Shown one piece after another: positions 13,701-27,300 of a stretch of 64,000 bases of DNA. Positions within the stretch are counted from its first letter, which is position 1. Every line of letters begins with the position of its first letter. Position numbers and translations under genes: made by a program. The notes beneath the pieces are model-generated. The model did no database searches and was not told the DNA's origin. It saw only the letters and a program-made list of their open reading frames with translations. Location: the NCBI RefSeq assembly GCF_964204645.1, contig NC_134026.1, positions 6,510,001 through 6,574,000 on the forward strand, read 5' to 3'. This DNA is from Tubulanus polymorphus (taxonomy: Eukaryota > Nemertea > Palaeonemertea > Tubulaniformes > Tubulanidae).

Positions 13701-14647
13701 ACGCTTTGAAAACAGCGTTCAGAGCGCAAATATCAGCGAATATTCTTAATTGATACTTCGCATTTCTGGCGAGAATCGTGACGTTGATGGAAGATCGACT
13801 TTTATCGCAGTGTTTAATTCGATTAGAATTTCCCTCTGTTCAGAAAAAGCGATTGGCGCTTGCTAGAAGGTATATATAGATTTATATATAGATGATAATT
13901 TCATCAGAATATGCAGTGTGAGGTGAAAGGGGTGAAAATGCCTAGAACGCAGCGAGCAGACCAGATAACTAGTCCTATACACATGAGACACGCAGATATA
14001 ATGAGCAATGACCAACGCTTGCTAGACACGCGAACATAGCGGCGACAAGTGCGTAAAAATATCTTCAAAGGCGTAATATGATCTGTGCCTGTTTATAATG
14101 CGGTATAGAAACTCGGCTTCGGCAAATGTGAAAAAAATGTTTCCTTACGACGTGACGTGAATTTGTGCGCGATATGATCGCGTAATGAGGTGTCAGCTAG
14201 AGTCGGTGACATGTAATGCCTGCTCGGTGAATTGGCGACCCTTTTATACCCCGAGTGTGTCAGGGGGTAATCGAGTTTAGAGAGTTCAAACTTCATCGAA
14301 AAACTGATTCGCTGCTGGAATTAGTTTTAAGGAAATCGCAGGTGAAAGCAAAGGTCGGAGCCCATTTTATAAATACACTATAACAATTGATAATAATTGT
14401 CATTTATGTAGCGCAGGTATCCAAACTAGAGTCTGTCCAAATGCGCTCCAAACTCGGTATAACCCCCAGCCTATGACTCTATTCATGTATCAGTCATCTC
14501 TCACTGTGGAGAAGTTACATCCGAGCAACTACTCAGGCGCTCAGGGGTCATCTATCGAGTCAGATATCAGGTCAGGTCGGATATATATGTTGCTTGAGTT
14601 TTTTTTAGTTCGGCTCGGCTCTCGCCGTGTGGCCACGATCAACCAGC

Positions 14648-14711
<64 letters not shown>

Positions 14712-14948
14712 TCCCTCTCCCTCTCCCTCTCCCTCTCCCTCTCCCTCTCCCTCTCCCTCTCCCTCTCCCTCTCCCTCTCCCTCTCCCTCTCCCTCTCCCT
14801 CTCCCTCTCCCTCTCCCTCTCCCTCTCTCCCTCTCTCCCTCTCTCCCTCTCTCCCTCTCTCCCTCTCTCCCTCTCTCCCTCTCTCCCTCTCTCCCTCTCT
14901 CCCTCCCTCCCTCCCTCCCTCCCTCCCTCCCTCCCTCCCTCCCTCCCT

Positions 14949-14990
<42 letters not shown>

Positions 14991-17900
14991 TTCTCTTTTA
15001 ACCATTTATGGCAGCGCAGAAATAAGCCTTACTCATTTCCTGAACTTTTACAATTTCTCAATAACCCAAACAGTTTACGGCGCATTTATGGGTGAATGGA
15101 ATTTGTGCATTTTTTTAACATAAAACACGAAAACAAGCAAAATATCATCATATAAAGACTGACGCTTTATGGAGTGAACTAATAAATGGTAAAAGGTTTT
15201 TCTTGTTAGGTCGTCGAGACCACACGAGTCGAGGATATAAACTACGGACACGTTCAGGATGTTTTAATGAAAGCGCGGACCTTCACGTAACCAATAACCG
15301 ATTGCAAATGGTACCAACAAAACGAGCTGATAATAATCTTAACAAGCAACGACGCTCTATCCCTTAGCCACCGTTCAGCTGTGTGCTGCAATCGGAACGG
15401 CTCGATCGAAAAAATAATCCCAGAAAAATAAGTGAATTTTCCATTTTTGTCACGAGGGTATACCTGACGAATTCCATCCTTTTTTTCCATCACTTTGACT
15501 TTGAAATATCAGATCTAATTGGATTCCGGTACAACATATTCATGAACTAAGTCAACAGAAATTCAACTGGCTGCGACAGACAAAAAGTAGCCGCACTTTA
15601 GACAAAAAGAGTTGGGTCATCCAGGACAATTCAATGGTTGAATTCCAACTTCATTCATTTCTTTCTACCATCTATCAAAAATATGTCCGTGTCCTTTTTG
15701 GAAAACTTCACCGTATTGTTACACCACTCATGGTTGTCAATTTGTGACCTTGACTTTGTCGACGAAAGCGCAGTCCAAGTAAAAACCACCTACGTGTCGC
15801 GACGAAGTGACGTCACATGTGCGTGTACTTGAGAACGTCCTAAAATATGGATGAGAAACGGCGCGATATTTTAGATCGTCCTGAGAAAAAACGCTTTTGC
15901 TTTTGCTTCGAAAGCACTTGTGATTTCTTTCAGGAACTCGCTCGTTATAGATCTTAGCTTTAAGTCTCTTCCTACCGTAGAATTTATTATATTATACAAC
16001 TTCGTGAGATAATGCATTTTTGATTAAGATTGAATTGTGGTGACGGCAGACATTGTGAAAAGTCGAGGCAAAGCGCAGTACCAACTCGATCGAGTGACGG
16101 TAGAAAAACAGAAGGATTTATAAACTACAGATTACCTTCCCACTTAGAGACTTACTCAAATTAACCCGCCCCCTTAAGTAAGAATCCTACAAAAATAGAG
16201 AAGTTTTTACCCAATTTTAGTGGGAAATTTTCAAAAAACGTTTTCGAAAATGGCCCAAATTGGGTCGAAACATCCAATGCTCATTTAGTTTTTCTTTATC
16301 ATTGTGGGTTTTTTACTTACACACACTTGTCTATGGAAACAACTCCCCTCGTTTCATTCCCCTTGATTTAGTTATTTCTTCACACATGACGATGGTCTCT
16401 AGAGACAGTCCGAAATGCCTCCTAATTTCTGTCATTGATCTTTCAGATTTGTACATACAGTCGGTTTTAATCTTTTCCATGTCTGAGTGTTTACGGGCGT
16501 TCCTACTACAGCGACGAGAGACGGCGACAGAACAGAGCAATTCATTTTCTGAGTCGTAACAGGTGATTTTTAAAATCACTCCCTATCAGCAGAATCGGAG
16601 TGCTCTCTCTCTTTCTCCATCTCTCCAGTAGTTCCTTAATCGACGTTACATGAGCTGAATTTTAAGTGGATTTTAACAGCTCAATTAGACGGAATTGCAC
16701 AAATCTTTCATCTAGCTCCGACTTTCGATATCGCGCTGCGTTATTCGATGCAGAATGTAAGTGGGTGGAAAATATGGAGTCCCATATTTTTCAAAAATAA
16801 AACTAGCGGTTTCAAAAAAGCCTTGCGATGCGTATAGTGATCAATCGCCAACATCTATGTGAGAAATAAATGTGGCTACATTTGAAATAGGGCTAGTTGA
16901 ATAGACTACATGGTCCAATATGGCGTAAGGTTAAAATCATTTACATTAAGAAAATTAAATCGCGTACGATTATAAAAATTGAATTTCTTGTAACACGTCC
17001 AGATTAGAAATGCCGTGACTAGGCATTTGAGAGATCCAAAGAAACATTTTTTTACGGCTTGCCACCATATTGCGATTTATTGTTAGCACCAATTGATAAA
17101 GTCGAAAAGTCAAAACGGATTTTTCATGCTATCGGAATGCTGCAATAGAGTACGCACAGCAATGCGATCGAGTACATAGTGTTTTGATAGCTGTATATAG
17201 ATTTAGTTGTCTGGATGGATATCGGCATTTCTCGATTGATATCTCTTACACCCAAAATACACATTATCAATACGTATATTACGTAATATGGCGTGATAAA
17301 ACAAGAAGGCGTTTTACACATGAAACCTATAACACGAAACACTTACAGACTTCACGGGTAACAAGTTCTTTGAAGATCTTAGATCCACGTCTCTTTAAAG
17401 CATGAATAGCATATTCCAGTAAAGACACAAATTTCGTAATATCTGACATATTGAAAATATGCTAGTTACGTAGTAGATGTATGTGTTACCCTAACGTTGC
17501 TAACTATACCGGTCCCTCCCCTAGAATCAAACTAGACCGACAAGTGAGTCATGTGTATAAAAAAAGGAAGGGACAGGATTGGTTCAGATTCTGGTCAAAC
17601 TCTGCTTTGAAACATCACTTCATAGGCTAAACGATTAGATCTACGAGGCATGAGATGCCTATCCATCTAAAACATAGAGAGTATATTCTAAAGAAAAAAA
17701 AAGAAATCAATTCTTTTTCTTTCGTCAAAATTCAAAAATTCCAAATTTGAATCCAAGTTAGACATTTTCGATTATCCAACGTCCTCCCAGTGAATCATGC
17801 ATAAAATCAATCGTATGATGAAGTAAAATTTGTTCTTCCGAGGAGCCTTAGATTTGACTCAGTTAACTCATTGAAAATTAACTAATTGAACTCGGAGCTG

Positions 17901-18091
17901 AATCTTACTCAAAACTATGGAACTGTATCCTGTTTTTTTTTCTCTATAAGACACAAACTAGCTGCGATACTTACCGTGAAAGCCTTGTACCAATCCTTGA
18001 TTTGTTTGCGGCTGAAGTTCGTTTTCGTCGCCAGAAAATCCAAATCCTCGTCGGGAATTTTCGCCTGTTTTTTACCGATCTTATTCCCCAT
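4466..18091 (-). CDS. Neuronal calcium sensor (neurocalcin/hippocalcin/visinin-like), 4 exons
   Basis: Exons, in order on the minus strand, are 18091-17975, 8587-8432, 7288-7172 and 4723-4466. All have GT/AG borders and all junctions are phase 0, giving 648 nt and 215 aa. The protein starts MGNKIGKK, a typical N-myristoylation context. EF-hand 1 is degenerate and has the CPxG signature (residues 42-45) that disables Ca binding in this family. Loops 2, 3 and 4 look functional: [12 protein letters not shown] (77-88), [12 protein letters not shown] (113-124) and [12 protein letters not shown] (160-171). Proteins of this family are Ca-triggered myristoyl-switch sensors at neuronal membranes, acting on channels, cyclases and receptor kinases. 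The protein is about 20 residues longer than usual because of an acidic C-terminal tail. Intron 1 is 9.4 kb. The family call is secure; which paralogue it is remains open. Confidence 0.9.
7172..7288 (-). CDS. Calcium sensor exon 3 (EF-hand 3)
   Basis: The acceptor is TTTACAG and the donor GTAAAG. It encodes 39 residues, AISITQDGK to MSEIIK, with loop [12 protein letters not shown]. The AIS-plus-EF3 arrangement matches the IALSVTS region of hippocalcin-like proteins. Confidence 0.9.
7681..7692. repeat. Poly-C run in calcium sensor intron
   Basis: A homopolymer C run of about 12-14 bases near 7679-7692. It is a simple repeat and probably unstable. Confidence 0.8.
8110..8380. repeat. Foldback-like repeat with hammerhead-like core
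   Basis: The left side has AGTCCGAAAT near 8127 and the right side ATTTCGGACT near 8366, inverted. The right half carries a CTGATGA motif (8307-8313), a 4-bp pair GACT/AGTC and GAAAC (8333-8337). The stretch 8186-8265 also holds a tRNA B-box-like GGTTCGAATCC. Confidence 0.5.
8432..8587 (-). CDS. Calcium sensor exon 2 (EF-hand 1 remnant and EF-hand 2)
   Basis: The acceptor is TTAACAG and the donor GTAGGA. It encodes 52 residues, from the RDCPEG motif to FKEFLL. The canonical EF loop 2 is at residues 77-88 of the protein. Flanking intron sequence shows no continuation of the frame. Confidence 0.9.
9182..9432. repeat. 49-bp tandem repeat with inverted copy
   Basis: Units at 9212-9260, 9261-9309 and 9310-9358 (plus a partial one from 9182) share a core such as CAAAACTAAAAGAGTAGTGA. 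An inverted, diverged copy lies at about 9375-9432. It lies in the first intron of the calcium sensor gene. Confidence 0.8.
10431..10620. repeat. 20-bp minisatellite, about 9.5 copies
   Basis: The unit is GGAACTGGGCCCTGCACTGT with few changes. It lies in intron 1 of the calcium sensor gene. The open frames across it in all phases are a result of the 20-bp period, not coding. Confidence 0.95.
14647..14998. repeat. Pyrimidine tract (CT-rich), about 350 bp
   Basis: Blocks are (CT)n, then (CCCTCT)n, then (CCCTCTCT)n, then (CCCT)n, then (CT)n. It is in intron 1 of the calcium sensor gene. Reading frames across it are trivial SP/SL repeats. Confidence 0.95.
17975..18091 (-). CDS. Calcium sensor exon 1 (start codon, myristoylation site)
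   Basis: The ATG is at 18091-18089. The exon encodes 39 residues ending in DWYKAFT and is followed by donor GTAAGT. Gly2 is in a myristoylation context, and the [13 protein letters not shown] segment matches the helix before EF-hand 1 in NCS proteins. Confidence 0.9.
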
Positions 18092-21000
18092 TGTGGTTAA
18101 CAGTCTCTACCGGCGGCGGGGAGAGATCCGAGATCTGATGATCTCCGGTCGCCTTAATAATGTTTATGTTATATCTTTTTTCCCTCTAAATCTCCAGTCC
18201 GAACTAATCCATACGCTGACACGGGAACAGATGAGTCTGCATAGACATCATGTAGCTCGTATTAATTCAAAATGCCGTTGCTTCGAGCGCCTTTATTGAC
18301 TGCACTACGCGATTGCCGACATCCCTCTCCTCCCTCTCTCTCTCCCTCTCTCTATCCCTCTCTCTCTGTCTCTTCTCGCTACGAGCACTGCAAGAAGATA
18401 ATAACTGGATAAATAGTCTTCTATCCTTTTATGTACACAGGGGTGGCGCACTATCTCTTAACAGTTTTTATCCGAGGGCATCGGTATCCTTATGGTCGTT
18501 CGGTATGCTGGGCAAATGATGATGTATATGCAATATGCACCCGAGAGTAGCTAGAGAGCCAACGACTACTGCTGCCGCGTCTAAAATCCTTCACCTGTTA
18601 GTACCTCCTCACGGCAATTGATTTAGTTCGTTTAAAATCAAACGCATGTCACTCAACGCTCCACTCCTGCGAACCGATTTCCTGAATAATTAAACTACAC
18701 CGATTTTTTCTCGTCGATTTGTGCAATTCAACCGTTGATAACGCTACGACTCGCCTACCGCCCACGTCATAGACTCTCAAAAGGATCAAACAGTATTTTT
18801 ACCGGATCTGACATTTTGACATCTTTGCCGCAACGATTTCTTATCATATCAACACGTTCGCGTTATCTTTGATGACAAAAATATGAAATTGCCATCATTT
18901 CACTGTCTCTCAACTCGAAAAACATTACATTCAATCCATTTATCTTAACTCGAGATTGAAATTTATTCCACATTTTCGTTTTAAAAAGCATTGGGAATGA
19001 ACTATCTAATTCTACTTGTGGAACTGGATGTCGTGTACTTTCTGGGGTTCCGTTTATGAACAGCAGTGCTAACACGACTTTGCATTTTTTAATAAATAAA
19101 CAGGCTAGACAGAAAATCGGGATTCGAACCAATAAACTTTGCCTCGCTAGACTCGGATAGGAACGATGATAGTATTGACCCTGTGAAGGTCCGCCTGGAC
19201 CGAAATGACATCAAAATCATTACCGGACTGAAATGCACATAGAACTAACATTCATTCCGTTTACGAGCGATTAGACGCTGTGTTTATTGGAAACTAATCA
19301 TTTTATGTAACTCTCCTGCAAGTTGAACTGGTGTCTGGAATCGATTCCGCCTGGAAACGTATTCGATTTCCCATTAATGACGTCACATATTTACATTGTC
19401 ACAGACCCTGTTTTTAATCCAATACGAAGATCGTTGAATGAACAAGAATTGTGACCATCATTGGAGCACGACTGGATGATTTGAATAAAACTGACGAAGG
19501 CATAGAAGTTGGTCCAGAAATCCACTCTCAAAATAGAAACTATCAATCTTCCACAGATTTGACTCTTGGGACACCAATGGGGCACCCGAAACACCAGCTA
19601 ATCCACCAGATGGCGCGAAGAACAGTAGGCCTTCTGTTGTCAAAAATAGTTCATTTTCAATGAATTATGAACTATATTTTTAGACTCCCCGAATCCATAT
19701 ATAATCCGACACCCGCCAGATATACAATATATTCATTCTTCAACTCGGATATTGGTAGCAAAGTTTTCATAAATGATTGATTAATTCAAGAGAAAAGTTC
19801 ATTCAAGTCTAATTGAAATGTAGAAGAGATCGAACGCGGAACACCGACTCTCTTCTAGCAACTCCTCGCGGATCCTCGCGTGCCATACGTGGAATCCTCG
19901 ATTGCCACAGTAGTGCTGCGGTTACCCCAATGAAAATTAACTTACATTACTATCAAAGAGTGCAATTTAAACAATACCTTTTTAAGACTGTAGAACCGTT
20001 TCAGAAGAGAATCTATCTAAGTGCTTGGCGATGAATTAAGCTTGAAACTACGTAGCTAAAATAACAATTTGTGAATTTGAAGCATGAAGTCATTGATGTG
20101 GAAAAGCTCTCCGGGGTAATGCTATTGTATGAAACGCATTATAAAGATTTCAATTCGATTGAAAATGCTCCGGGTTATCAAGGATTATTACTCCCTCGGG
20201 ACTCATTTTTACGCGGGTTCAAGGGCACCCATTACTCAGATATCAGAGAGGGAGAAAAAAACCGACGAAATGCACCACTAACTGCGGCATTACTTGCGAT
20301 CAGTATCAAGAGACAGCGAATTGTTTTGATGCAAGGAATCGCACATTATAGATATTTGTGAGGAGAGAGAGGGGAGATAGAGCACCTGTGCGGACGCGCA
20401 GCGCCATTAGGCGTACCGGGGATGAAATTAAGTGATTCTTACTGCGGTAAGTCGACGTTAATGTATTTTATACGAGAGACATCCCTATCATCGCGATCTC
20501 TCATCTTCAAACTGAATCAACTGCATATAGACGGACATGGCGTATCTGTTCATACCGATCACGTGGTCAGTCGGACAATCTGTAAGCTGAACAGTGACAC
20601 TCGGGAGAATGAATTGACCGCGTTAATCAAAGTAAACGATTTGCTGATTTGTCGGTAGATTATTATCACGATCCAGTACCAGACAGTTTATTCCGATTGA
20701 TTGTGATTTTTCAGTTCCCCGGGAGTTTAAAAGTTGTCATTTACTAGCAATCTAATGCTGTATTACGAAACCAGGAGCTGCTGAATTGAATTTGATCCTT
20801 GGACTGGTTTTAACCCGGGGCTAGTTCGATTGAAATTGAATCGAGTTAGCCCACGAGTTAACACCAGTCAGTAGCACTGATACCTGGCCCTGCGTTATTT
20901 TTTTTGAGATGGACTAAGAGTATATTTGGTTTAGCTGTATGACAGCTTTTAATGAAAATGATATATTACAATATTCACTTATACATTCAAAACTGTTTTA

Positions 21001-23858
21001 AAGATTATCAGATATGTGAGACTATAGTATCACATTACAATTTCTGTAATGAGCAGAGTTGATTCTCAATAATTGACTTAACTCATTTACCGGATGAAGC
21101 TAATTAACACTAGAAGTGAAAGCTCGTAATTTCTAATGAAATCAGGTAAGCTACGAAGAGTTACCTGTTTTCTTGTACAATCGATACCAGGTTAGCACGC
21201 CTCGTCTACAACTTTTCCTGTAATGTGGGAATTTCTCATAAATTTTACTAAGAAGCTCGCCTGGTCGATCCGATCGCAGTTCCGAGCGCGTCCGGTTATA
21301 CAACAAAAATATCTGATGGAGCTGATACGAATGTGAACCTTTACACAAAAGATGAGGTGTTTGGGAAACAGATTAACAGGGTGGGGAATCGACTGTGTAA
21401 ATGATTCATCTTCAGATGATATTCGAGCTAGTGCGAACGAAATCGTTATCTCCATTGTATTTACAGTAGTTTTCAAACTTCTCCCTCTCGGAAGCTTATC
21501 GACAAGTCTAAGTATTTCTACAGCCAGATATGCGTGATGTCTACACGGCTCGCTATCATAATATACCCAACAACACTAGAGCTAATCTCCATCTAGAGTG
21601 CGAAACATTACTTTACAGATAGTAAAAACCGACGGATCACTCCCGGGGTTTGACTCGATACCTGCGCGTCTCCATTAGCGGTATATTAGCTCTTCGCTTA
21701 TTTGCACGTAATGGTCATTACTCGTGTTCAATTTACAAATCTCGACGGTATATCTTCCTCGCGCCTCGCGATGACGGAACGCCATCCACGCCTTTGGACG
21801 CTGCACACGACGCGGGCTGAGTTACTGAGTTAACGATGACCAAACCGTTCAAATAGCGCCTCGAAAAAAACCGCTGACCGCCAGAAAGAGACAGGACATC
21901 GTATCCATGATACCTTACCGTTGTAAAAATTTCCATTATATTACTCGTGCAGTAGATTGTGTTTACCCCGGAGTCGAGTGCCTCGAAATATCACATCTAG
22001 TAGATTTTCAGAGTGCGAGATTTCTTTTCATTTAGTGTTGATAACCTCTACGACCGGGCCCGTGTTTTACAGACTTTTAAAGTACAAACAATACCTGAAA
22101 TATTTATATGTTTTAGTAAACTATTTAGTCAATTTACAGTTGGCTTTTTGCGTTTTATTTACAACAAAGCTAACACCGAAATTCGCCTCAAGCTTCATTT
22201 CATCTGCCGACTTGAAAATCTTAAGGTCGTAGCCCCTGCGCAATATATTTTAATCGTTTCTATACTGCTCGGTTTTGAATCAATAACACCCTAAACACGA
22301 TCAACGACATCCGTTTTAGTTGCGCACAGTCGCGTGCTGTTTGCGACGTTATGAATGTAGAATCAGTATATGACAATATGACGTGTTCCGATTCGATCTG
22401 TAATTACCTACAAACCCCCGTGATTAATACGATAATAAGCGGTATATTTGTGTAGAATTGAACTAAGGGTCAATTTTGTAAACTTAGAGATCTCGTTCGA
22501 TTATGAATCCAATGAAATTGAGTTAGTCTAATAAAAAGGCAGGTTAAGGTCAGTTTTCACTAGGAATCGTCTTGTTGACATTTGAATAGTCGGCAAAGTC
22601 TGCGCCCTCGGATATGGGAGTGCTCCATCATAAAAGTTACCACAGGGAAGCGAGTTTTTATTCAATTCAATAATTGTGTGGAAGTACAACAAGAATTCGT
22701 AAAATAAGGTTCATTTCTACATGGTATATTTCTAAAAGGAAATATACCGATTCGAGGGTCCAGCTCAGGGTAGATTATCTTGTCTAGAATAAACATACGA
22801 TGTTCACATGGAGGAGGGTTCGATCGAGTTTGAGTACCGGAAAATGATGTTTAAAATTCCGACTGTATCGTATAATGAACTGACGTGTACTCGTGAAATT
22901 GATGAAAACGTGTTAGAAAATTAAGTTTCAACTGCAATTCAGTTTCGTTTGTGTGAGAATTAATCGTCAGATGCAATTAACAATTCTTACATTATCGCGT
23001 TTTTAATCGTAACCGACATTGAACCAATATTCTGCAGTTTATTTTAGATTCAGTCGGTGACGCAGGAGAATTCCTCGTCACTGACCGCATCATCATCATC
23101 ACTGGGGATGAAAGCATCTCATACTGATCAAATAAACGTCTCATTTTCATAATAAACTGAATAATGTATAATTGTCTTAATGGACGGATTCTTTTTATTG
23201 CCGCATAGGACGTGAGCTGTGCAAAAATATACACGCAATTTGATAATCGAGAATAAGATAAACGTTCGTGTCGAAAATATGGCCTAAATCTAAAAAATGT
23301 TTATGATCACTAATATAGATGGAAAACGCTTTTTACGAAACCTTTTAACACAAAAAAAATGCAATAAACCTAACCTAAACTCAGACATGGCTAACTCAAA
23401 CTTTTGACTAACTTGGACAAAAACAAAATCATTTCCCCACTGCTTAGCGTTTTTTTTTTCGATCCTACTCAGGCTGCTTAATTTGGCCAATTTTGTCCGC
23501 AGAGTTAGGCGAGGTTCACTGCAGTATTCGTTTCTATATCACGAATATACGTATGACTTACATTTCAATTCTAGTTTTATTGTCTTCCGCGCAATAACTC
23601 ATATTTATTGGTTCATTGATAATTTATGAATCAGCCAGGTGTTTCGTATCTATCTTCAGACACTGGTAAATCATAGAGATTTATAGCTAATTAGCCTACA
23701 ATAATGGCGCTCAAAAACGCGATTTACTGATTTGAATTCAGAATTTCAGATTTTTTATTCATGTTGGTGATTTATCAGATTCATAAAACAAGTTTTAACT
23801 GTTCCACTTAGATCTATTAGAAAAGATTCACATATCCCAGAACAACAACAAGTAGGAC
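18092..23858. other. Intergenic, no gene supported
   Basis: Several short ORFs occur here but show no motif, no codon pattern and no splice-linked partners. A short CT-rich run occurs near 18325-18370. There is a 10-bp-arm hairpin at 22723-22748 (GGTATATTTC and complement). A tRNA B-box-like complement occurs near 19119. Confidence 0.5.
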
Positions 23859-24147
23859 CCAGTTGCACAGCCATGGCTTAGCTTAAACGACCAATATAAG
23901 TTCTATGTGTTTCTATTTTGGTTCTATAGCGTTAAATCTAACAACGAAACCATCCTCATTTTGGTTCTATGATTGCAAATCTAAAAACTTAAGACTATTC
24001 CATGATCATGTTGGTTCTAAAGCAAACCTAAAACCTTCAAGACCAGTCAAAGCTCATTTTGGTTCTAGCAAATCTTACTAAGGCCTAATGTCAATGTCAG
24101 ACTTAAGATTTAAGACGCTGTACTTAAGGCAAGACTGGTGCAACTGG
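23859..24147. mobile_element. MITE-like element, CCAGTTGC family, copy B
   Basis: It starts CCAGTTGCACAGCCATGGCT and ends with the complement of CCAGTTGCACC. It is longer than copy A, with internal repeats of a TTGGTTCTA type. Confidence 0.55.
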
Positions 24148-24221
24148 AGCTGAGTGTCGTTTGCTCAAAAGTATTTCCCCCGATGCATTTCTCTTGGTTA
24201 CCAGTGGTTATCTCAGATCCT

Positions 24222-24240
24222 TGTGGGGGGGGGGGGGGGT
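24222..24240. repeat. Poly-G run
   Basis: A run of 15 or more G near 24224-24239, close to the 3' end of the coiled-coil gene. Confidence 0.8.
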
Positions 24241-24300
24241 ATGGGGAGCACTGACTGGTCATTGGTCGGTAAGTACTGTTTGACAGTGCGATATTGTTTG

Positions 24301-27300
24301 TTATTCAGTAGTTATGACAGGAGGTGCTGTCCCGCTATCGTTGGCTACTGAAGAATCTCGTTCAGTTCCCGCCGACAATCTGAGAATATCACCAGTCATC
24401 CTCGACTGTAAATCTTCCGTCAGACGAATTTCACGCAGATGATTTCGCCTGAAACAGATTCGGAGAAAAAAGCGTGTATTTCATAAACGTATGCGAAGAT
24501 AGAGAAAGTACAGTCAACCCCCGATATTCTGAAGCTCTTATGAAAACAAATGCAAATATATAACAGAACCACTGAAACTGATGGATCCGTCAATGTTCGG
24601 GCTAAAAACTAAGATGATCTATCTATGCGTAAATGTGTTGCTCGTGGTAGAAACTGAGTCAAAAGTAGCCGTATTTTTGTTATCAAATTGATTTCCCAAA
24701 CGACCACTTATAACACAAAGCGAACAGTCGGTGGTAGGATCAGCTTCACTAATAACTCATCACCAAACATCAATTCATCAGCGATGAAAAAAAGAATTCA
24801 TTATTCATCGGCAAAAAACATAAAACATTATCAGCGATCTTTAATGAAATTCGAATATACACAATGTATAGAAGAAGTGATTTAAAAGATTTGAAGTGCC
24901 AGGCTGTCTGATTCCACGCTTTCTCGGGAAATCAAGTCAGTTCAGATCAAACGAATGGGTTTGGCAAGGTTACACTTTTTTCATCGATAATTTCCTTTTA
25001 AGAACTGCATCAGAGAACTGCCGGTCTATTGTAAACAACCTTATCTTGTAGGATTCAACTTTATACGAAATGCGGATGAAAGCTTCGTATGTAAATCAGG
25101 GATGAGATAAACGGGGAAAACTATTGTCACCACAATGGGCAGACGAACAGTGCACATCGGTCTCGAGACCTTTCCAAACTCCAACTGTTCGCAAAATCCC
25201 AACGGAATGAACTACAAACAAGGAGAAAATGACGTTCTCTCATAGGCTGTCTCTCTCCGCGGGATCGTCTGCTTTGGCTAATTACACCATCAAAGTATAA
25301 TATTCATTATTTTCTCTGTGTTGCAGGTATCTCTTAAAGTTGAACTAAATGAGACAGACCTACGACAGCGCGCTAGTCGAAAAATGAAAAATGAGATTCA
25401 GTGTATTTCTCTCGCGAGCGCGTATAGAACCCATCTAGATCTTTTATCACCGAATTCCCCTCTGAGGCGGAATTGAAAAGACCGCATTAACCTCTGTCGC
25501 GCTTGAGGCGCAATTCTTCTCTGATTTTTTTCGGTGATTGAATAAGAAAATGAGTGGCGGGCTATACGCACAATTAGGTCCGCGAGAATTATTACACCGT
25601 AGTTGCCGTTGCAGAAGCTAATCAACTATCGATTTGTATTGATTGACGTCAGGTCAAAAATCAATCCTTCGGTGGGAGTCTTCACTTATAACACAGTCTA
25701 ATCTTGAGTCACGCGTCACGTTGAGAGCTTTGTTTTAACTTTGGACGTCATCACCGGACTTACATAAGCTATGTTTATACCCTGTTCACTAATCACATTT
25801 ACCAGTCAGTTCCACACGGGTTCCGACATAAGTTTTGACTGAAGGTCGGCTATATTTCAAAATAGAACTAATTTTAATCGTTTTTTTTTTTACTTTGTCT
25901 GTCGTTATCATCGTTGACCGATTCTCTCAAATCTTACCTGGATATATTTGCTGCCAGTGATCTGATTCTACTCATTGTCAGTAGTTTATCGGTGTCCGGT
26001 GCAAGTTGCGATTGGGGGTCGCTTTTCTTTTTACCTGAAAATAGTCCAATGTACAAAACGAAAAAATAATTTCAACCAAAACAATAGATCTATAGTACGA
26101 CAGTTCGTGGTTGAAATCTGACCCCATTATTCACGTCTTTTGATTTTTTTAAATCTTGATAGGTTCAAAAGATGGCACAGAATGTATAAAGAACTTGCCG
26201 TACATACAGGGAGTGATTATCAGTCGTGGTCGACGCAAAATTGCGGCAATTACTGATTGAAACTGACAGCACTTTAATGCGTCAGTAGTGATTAAAATCA
26301 CAGACAAAGGCCATCGCCAACCACCCCGGCGACCAACTGGAAAATCTAAAATTTCTATCTCATTTAACCCTGACGATTTGAATCCATTTGGACGCGTGAC
26401 GGATGAGTTACCAACGAAAACATCAGCCATTTCAGGTGCCGCGCAGATATTGAGGGTTAAACAGCGGCCGATTAATCAGTGATTTGGCGGTGTAAGAATC
26501 AAAAGCCCACATTCAGCAAAAAGAAATAGCTCGGCAAAATAGGCGATTACTGTTAACAAATTCACAGATGAGTTTCTATTCTTTTCGAATGTAACACATC
26601 GAAATATTTCCCGCGTTTAGTTTTGACGAATCCAAATTTTCTTAAGTTTTTCGAATTAATATCATCTTTAGAATTTCAGAAACGATTATGTGATTTCATA
26701 ATCGAAGCAGCTATTAGTTTTCCACTTGTTCACAATGAAATATTGGAAATAAGGTGTATTCGTATATTCTAATACCCATCTTTAGAGTATCTATTTGAAT
26801 GTTTAACGTTAACCGTTGATGAAACAAGTCAGAAGATGACTATAAGCAAGCAGTCCAAACGTTGAATAAAACATTCGCTCGAGGACACATCGGGCACTTT
26901 TCCATTCTTTATTATGGGATTTGATATCGTTTTTTTTCTTTCATTGTGGGATCTCATGATTCTACGAGCGACTTAAGACGGCTATTAGTCTTGTTCTCGG
27001 CGCGACCGATGAAGCGTGCCGATATAAACATCAGTTCTAATGAACGCCGTATCTCTTCGCGCTAATTTCAATTACGACAACAAAATCTCATTTAAATCGA
27101 CAGAAGATGAATGCGTCGAGTGTAATACGAGTGTACGTAAAGGTTTAGCGGGCGCCGTGTTGTTTATGGGAATTTTCGCGGTCTGAAATGATGATTGATC
27201 TCGAGCCGCAGGATGACGATGGCGGCCCGCGCCGACTTTCATTTGTTTCGATCTAACGTTTAATAAATTCTCATCAATTTATCACCGCTCATGAAATGGA

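Noticed and set aside
14473-15123. Ser/Pro- and Arg/Glu-rich ORFs
   Set aside because: Translations of the CT/AG tract, with no domain and no splice partners.
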